Assembly: GCF_014805685.1 (NCBI RefSeq) | Contig: NC_060902.1 | Span: 5,381,286 to 5,445,285 of the forward strand | Source of the DNA: Silurus meridionalis | Taxonomy: Eukaryota > Chordata > Actinopteri > Siluriformes > Siluridae | Reading direction: 5' to 3' | Length of the DNA: 64,000 nt | Shown: positions 57,824 through 64,000 of the stretch, in pieces | How positions within the stretch are numbered: the stretch's first letter is position 1 | Layout: each line of letters opens with the position of its first letter | Notes under the pieces: model-generated | What the model saw: the letters and a program-made list of their open reading frames with translations, nothing else | The model's database searches: none | What the model was told of the DNA's origin: nothing | Program-made: the position numbers and the translations under genes

Positions 57824-60746
57824 TACTTGTGCACATCACCACCATATTTCAGATGTTTAATACATGAACACTGAATTATTAAATGTCAGTATGTATTATA
57901 ATTCCTCTAAGATTGATCTATTTTCCATGCTTATATTCTGAAACACAGTCAGCTAGAATCTATCTACCGGTAGCTTAATTATCTAAGGCCACATTGTGGT
58001 GTAGTTACTTTATAGTTTATTAATATTCTCCAGACTTGCTGTTTGTATAGTTTTCCAAGCAGAAGTATGTTCACTACAATATCTCTGAAGCTTTTCGTTT
58101 TCCATTGGAGTTATAGGCTGTTATAAATAATTAATAATAAGGATTTATGTTGGTGAAAAGATACAATACTATTTATAATATTCAAGGCATCCATAGAAGT
58201 CAGTATTTTCTGATGCATTATCTTAGGGGTTGGCCACAGAATTTTAAGTTGCTTGAGTTTGGGTCTTAGATACTCGTCTTTGGTTTGATGATTCCTTGTG
58301 ATTTATGTCACTTTCCCAATTTGAATCTCATTTGTCTTTGTTTGTGACACAATATATGGCTTTTGTGACTTTGCTATTTGTTAACTCTGGTTATCGACAT
58401 ATAAGGTCATTCGTTAGATGTTAAATCTAGGATTTTGAAGATATAACACCAGTTTATATCGTTTTGGGGTTTGAGTTTGTTTTTCATCACTAAGTTTGAA
58501 TGCCGAATAGCAGACTAAATTTGACAATTAATTCATTCAAAGAACATTTAATTAATGCCTGTTCCACACTGAATTTAATCAAACTTGTGGACAGTGGGGA
58601 AAAAAATTATGTGCACATTAAGAGGCAAATTGGACCGTCTGTTCACTGAATGAGGAACAATTTAGCACAGGGATAAGATGAATGAATGCTTAACCAGAAT
58701 GGAACCGTGCTATATTCGAAAAGGGCTGTGTATTCTTTTAAAATGCAACTCTTTCATAAGCTGATATGATTTCATTCAAGTGGGAAGAAAAAAAAAGTAG
58801 AAGGATTGCAAATGCAAGCAGTTCGCAGATCGGCTTTGAACTTGTACAGTTCCTTTTTTTAGAATGAAATGGCCAGGAAATGTTAGATAACCAATCAAAT
58901 CAAACGTAAATCCCAAATAAAATAAAAAAATCATACTCATGCACATTTACAAAGGTAAACCAATCCTTGAGGACCATTTAAAATTGTTACTTCCTATAGT
59001 AGTTCCCCGTGGCAATAGCTTTATGAATTTCTGAAATAATATCCTTATAGCACTTGCTTTATCTTAAAGCTATAAAACTTTATTGCCCCCACAAATATAT
59101 TTTTTTTAAGTTAGTATCACATTACTGCAACAACAATGGAATAATAGCATCATGTACATCTCAAAAATCTTTTACTCACGATGCATATTTCTTATTGGAC
59201 TGTACAGTATGTTTTTTGAATCTGCTTTAAATGGTCTTGTTTATGCCTTTTAAGAGCCTTGCTCATGATTTAAAGCCAATGTTTACCACACACATTGTAT
59301 GTTGCATTATTTGGTCAGCTGTCTTACACACTTCTCACAAAAACCGTAAATTGCACTTTGACCCACTCTAATTGTCTTGATGATAAGTCTGCCACAGAAA
59401 TAAAAAAAACTGCCATTTATACATATATACAGTTTGCACACAACTGTAAAAGGTAAAATTCTGGTAATGTAGCCTGGTCTTTAGATATGTTATAGCTGTG
59501 TAATTTCTTTGACCCTAGGAATTTTCTTAATTTAATACCAAACAGTGTAGTTTAAGTCACTTTCTTGAAACTTCTTGAAAGCCCCAATAGATCGGGTGGG
59601 AAATGAGAACACAAGCAGATGGAGAGAACTAAGTTGCTGAAGCATTTCCATGGTGCTATAACATTTGGCATACTCAATCACTTATACTTTGAAACAAAAC
59701 ATAGTAGATCAAAGCATCCTGACATAAATAAAAAAATAATTCAGTTTAAAAAAAAAAGTACAATTCCGATAAGGTTACATTTTTAAATTGCATACAGCTG
59801 CAGAATATCACTGTTTACCAGTTTATTCTCCTCAACTTCCCTTTTATTTTACAGCAAAAACAAAAAAAAAAACTAATGAAAAAAAATGTTGGAAAGACAT
59901 TTTGATTTTGTACTGGTGATCTGACCATTGCTCCTTGCCCTCATACAAGGCAAGTCAAAGTTGTACCTTAGCATTGCCTCTAGTGTAAACTTTATTAGCC
60001 TTTACATTTCCACCATATCAGTTTCCTTTTCTTTCAAATTGAGAAAGATCCTATGAGAAATTGCAAGTGGCTGTTGAGTTATTTTCTGTCAGCTTGCCTA
60101 CTCTCCTAGAGTTTTTTTTATTGTATTTTTTTATTGGTTTTAAATATGATTAAAAAAAAAAGTTTTCAATACGCAATTAAAAACTCTGTTGAAAGTTATT
60201 TTATTTATTCTTTTAGGGAGGTAAATTCCATGGGATGTTAATGGTCACCCTCTGAACCTGAATGTCTTGTGTATTCTTTTTGTCTACACCCAAATCCAAA
60301 TTTCTTTCCAAAAGGTAAAAAAACCCCACATTTTTAAAGCAATCTCAGATTTAAAGACAGATTCAGTCCTACTCTTTCAGTTCATTGGAGCCAGGATATG
60401 TTTTTGTTTCTGAAATCTTAGTTTTGCACTGGAGCTTTGAGTTTAAGCCTCAAAATTCACATACTCAAACTGTGTTGAGTTGTTTGCTATGACAGGCAGA
60501 CTTGCTTATGTGTTTTCTGATTCCACATAGTGGAATCAGAACATGACTGTTATTTCTAAAAGTGGGGTAAAGAATGTTATAGAGATAAAATATGTCTGTA
60601 AACACCTATAAATAATCGATTTATGTGGGAAGTGCTTAAATATTAATTGTGGTATAATTTTAAGAATAATGTCACTCTGATTTGATTTGGGAAATACATT
60701 TTCCTCAAATTTACCCAGGCATTGTCTGCTTCATTACAAAGTTGAC
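57824..60746. other. No gene seen
   Basis: AT-rich unassigned sequence without recognisable elements. A small perfect hairpin-like pair TGATTCCACATAGTGGAATC lies near 60520. Confidence 0.45.
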
Positions 60747-60756
60747 ACTTTGTAAT

Positions 60757-61488
60757 AGAGCTGTTGCTATCGATTATTTTAGTAATCTACCGATTATTCC
60801 AAGGATTAATCGAGTAATCGGATAAAATTTACTTTTCCTTTATTCAAGAGCAAACACTAAATATACAAGAGAAAATAAGATGGGTCTCTTAAAATGAACA
60901 AGTAACTTGTTTCCCTTTTAGAAAAAAAATAATTTTTATTGCTGAAATTGCAATCTGTGAAAACTAAACCCATTTAGTGCATTTAATTGCCATTTTAAAA
61001 TTCAAGTATAAATATACATAAAAAATATATTTTTAGATTACTCCTTCTCTGCTTCATCTGTCTTGTTTGGTCTCCTACAGAGCTGATTGTTAAACAGAGT
61101 TCTCTCCAGGGATGGAGGCTTATTATAATACCATGCGATTCTGTTGATTTGTAGTCTTTTTCATTTTCAATGTATAAAGCTTTCTGGCACTACAGAGGGG
61201 GTGATGCTCCCCAGTTGGCTAAAATGAAACTTGGAATTGCGAGAGAGAAAAACAAAACTCGGATTTAGGCAAACTTTTTGTTTAATGTGGCGGAAACTGG
61301 CTTCCATATGAATCTAATCCTCACCCCTGGCTGTTTTCTCCCAGTTCCTCCATTTTTCATTCTGCAGTGTCTTCTGTGTTACCTGTCCAGAGCGTCCAGA
61401 GTTTAGCGGGTGGTGCGTCAGTAATAAAATTTGCCAAGAGGAATTTTTGCAATCGAATTACTTGAGTTACAGAAATCGTTAGAGCCCT
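60757..61488. mobile_element. MITE with AGRGCTSTWGC-type ends
   Basis: The left end AGAGCTGTTGCTATCGATTA and the right end (reverse complement AGGGCTCTAACGATTTCTG) are imperfectly inverted and flanked by ACTTTGTAAT (60747-60756) and ACTTCGTAAT (61489-61498). The ends resemble those at 29864-30346. It is 732 bp with no transposase, probably hAT-derived. Confidence 0.65.
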
Positions 61489-61498
61489 ACTTCGTAAT

Positions 61499-64000
61499 TG
61501 TTTCTCTTACATCATTGGAAAATGTCTACTGTTTAGAATTATGGTATAGTAGAAAACTTAAAAGCACAACAGCTGTATGAATAGTTGCACAACAGCAACG
61601 TGCATGGTTTGCAGTCACAATGTTTTTTTCGATGATGGAAGCAACAGAGTTCCTTTCAACATAATTAATATGATAAAGAATGATAAAGAGTTATATATAT
61701 ATATATATAAAAACAATTCTCTACTGGCTGCTAAAAAAATGCAGTAAGTTCATGCAGGTCGCTCAGGAAAACCCTTCACCAAAGCAACAAACACTAAAGG
61801 ATGTTTCAAGAGATGTTGCCTTAGGATTTCCCTGGATTAGCAGCCAATCTTTGTAGTAAATGATAGAGGTGTTCCTCTCCTTCTGGTGTGCTTGGAGCTG
61901 ATTAATTGATGACACACAGTAGCTAAGTTTGGGCTGAATGGAGCATATGCTTCAGCTGATTATATGTGAAGGTCTGGTTTTTTTTGAGCACAGATAATGC
62001 AAAAAGAATTGAGCATTGGCCATTTCAAGCACTCAAAACATGCCTATGCATGTGGAGGCAATATTTGTCACACCTGATAAAACTATGATTGAGGTGTCAA
62101 AAACAGAACCTGTGGAAAAGGTCTGGTAGTGTATTTGATGAGATCAACACAGAGAGCAAACCCGATCCGGTAATGCATTTCAGTATTCAAATAGTGTACA
62201 TTTTTAACACTGGCTGCTACTGCTGCCAAGTTTCTTTGTGCTCCTTGCACTAGTGTGGATAGTGAAAGCCTCTTGATTCTTCCAACATTATTAATAAAAA
62301 GACAAACTGTCAAGATTCTGAACTTACTTTGAAAGAACCTTAATCTCATTATGAGCGAGCAATGAAAAATTATTACATTGTGTACATTTTCTATATAAAT
62401 ATTTAAATATTTTTTAAATATTCAAAATCAATACCATTGTTCATGATATTATGGCAAACGGCTTTATCCAGTGTAAAGCTGCACTCCTTTGATGGGATTT
62501 TCAATCATCACAGCTGATTAGGCGTCTGAGAAGAAAACTACTCAAATCTCATTTCTCCTATGGTGAACAGCAAAATTTGCCACACATATAACTTCACCAT
62601 ATGACCAAAAACAAAGCCTGCATTCACATCTTTCCCAGATGTAAACTTTTATGAAAAATATTACATTTAAACAACTGAGAAAGAAACACAGACCCGCTCA
62701 CACATTCAGTTTTAACTTCTGCTTAAAAGACAGAGAAAATAAGAAAGATAGATCAAGCACGAGACAGAAAACCAGGGCATACAAATTCCCGAAGGCTTTG
62801 GGTTGTACGTTGTTTTGCGCATATTTATCACACACTCATGCACACTGAGATCGAGGAGACCGAGTGATTACTGCTGTTTGGATAACAGCTGCTGTATAGA
62901 TGTGCATAGTATAGTATTATAAAATAGATCAGTGATAAACAAGAAAAGGACATAATTGAAGGTCTTCTCAGTGGTTTGGGACATTGAGTGGCAGTCCAAA
63001 TGTTGTATTAGTAGTGTGACCAGGGGAAGAGAGCATGTTTAAATAGAGCATACCGAGGAATATATCCAGGGAAAGGAGCATGTGAATAGTTACTGTTTAT
63101 CCTAGAAAAAGGCAGTTCACGCAGTGTATGTAGACGAAGTAAACGGCATCGCCTACGGATCACCAAGTGTTTGCAAACAGGAACATAAAGGTGATGATCT
63201 TCCTCCAAGCAGTGTTGAGAAAACGGACTTTTAAAGGTATTGCTTTTAATTTCATTGTGACTTTAGTTTTGGTTTTAATAAAACTCATGTCTTTTGTTTT
63301 ATCAAAAAAATTGGAACTACATAATATAGGCACTCCAAATATGAACTGTACTGTATATGTATATGAATTCAGCTTAAAAGAGTTACAGCCTTTTTTCGAC
63401 AGAGTAGTTAATTAGCTGCCATGTCCTATTTGAGTATAAGGTGTTTGAGGAGAAATAAAACAAGCCACTAACCTCTAAAAAAATACATAATCTTAGCGCT
63501 GTAAAATGAACTGTTTTGTGTACTATTTTAGGTTAGATGGATGTTTCTCTGTGGTGTACCAGTGTCGACTACTGATTTCATTATTTGGTTACTGATTTCC
63601 ATGATAATTTTTTTAATTGATCCATCCATCAGGAACACAAAATCCCTAATGACGATAGCTTTTCAAGTACACTACAAACCCTTATTTCTTATCCTTTGAA
63701 GATATTCTGAAGACCTATTGTAGGACATTACAGAGGTTTGTGGGATACCTCAAACTTTCTCCCAGAGCAGCTTGATTGTTTAATTTATAATACTGGACAA
63801 ATCACTAGACTAGATCATGTGTCTTGGGTATGAATTTCTTATTTATAAATGACTAAAGGTCAGGCAGGTAGGTGAGTGTAATGAAAGTTGATAGCTTGCT
63901 AATGTAACAAGACCCTGAGGCAAAACTAAAACGTAAAGTAAAAATTATATCCCACAGTTGGAAAAAAGAACATATTTACATTTAATCACCACATTATCTG
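61499..64000. other. No gene recognised to the window end
   Basis: AT-rich sequence with a short TA tract at 61693-61710. An 88-codon minus frame (62083-62349) and an ATG at 63189 (MIFLQAVLRKRTFK before GGTATTG) are unsupported. Nothing else stands out. Confidence 0.4.

Overview
The window looks like teleost fish nuclear DNA. It is AT-rich, has no operons or dense coding, and consists mostly of old transposable elements separated by microsatellites and unassigned non-coding sequence. Fish-type families are recognisable: L2 and RTE LINEs, a tRNA-Glu SINE with an RTE tail, a DIRS-like tyrosine-recombinase retrotransposon, a Ty3/Gypsy-like LTR element, hAT elements with 8-bp target duplications, and Tc1/mariner relics. 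An otophysan such as a catfish is plausible, but that is inference. No complete host protein-coding gene was recognised. Long open frames are either inside transposons or low-complexity shadows.

Layout. 1-2425: two Gypsy-like LTR pieces; the second is a bounded 1.7-kb element flanked by CTATC. 4008-5288: L2 LINE end. 6947-9145: RTE LINE endonuclease split by a 939-bp hAT element. 11720-11958: LINE 3' tail. 12563-15360: DIRS-like element with 150-bp inverted terminal repeats that differ at one position, and an internal complementary region. 15550-19417: RTE tail, a palindromic repeat cluster, a Tc1-like element and a DIRS terminal fragment. 20306-20432: the best candidate host exon. 22186-26131: a block of a TA-flanked MITE, a Tc1 transposase relic, a TA microsatellite and a hAT that contains an L1-type fragment. 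27481-30346: a hAT, a 32-bp minisatellite and a MITE. 30950-35222: Tc1 and L2 relics. 35862-36112: a possible terminal exon on the minus strand. 37558-37782: a SINE with clear target duplications. 40955-43860: SINE pieces, a MITE copy and a purine-rich tract. 46867-47022: a compound microsatellite. 48707-50300: a degenerate DIRS copy followed by a hAT fragment. 50590-53290: a fish interspersed repeat and a third MITE copy. 55190-55947: a Tc1 relic next to a GATA/GACA array. 57400-61488: two related MITEs.

The elements act as parasites of one another. RTE machinery probably mobilised the SINE, autonomous DIRS probably mobilised the RT-deleted copy at 12.6 kb, and hAT elements landed inside older LINE and repeat copies, which gives a relative order of insertion. 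The remaining unique stretches may be introns or flanks of a large gene, with possible conserved regulatory blocks that cannot be confirmed from one sequence. I found no new defence, metabolic or signalling system.
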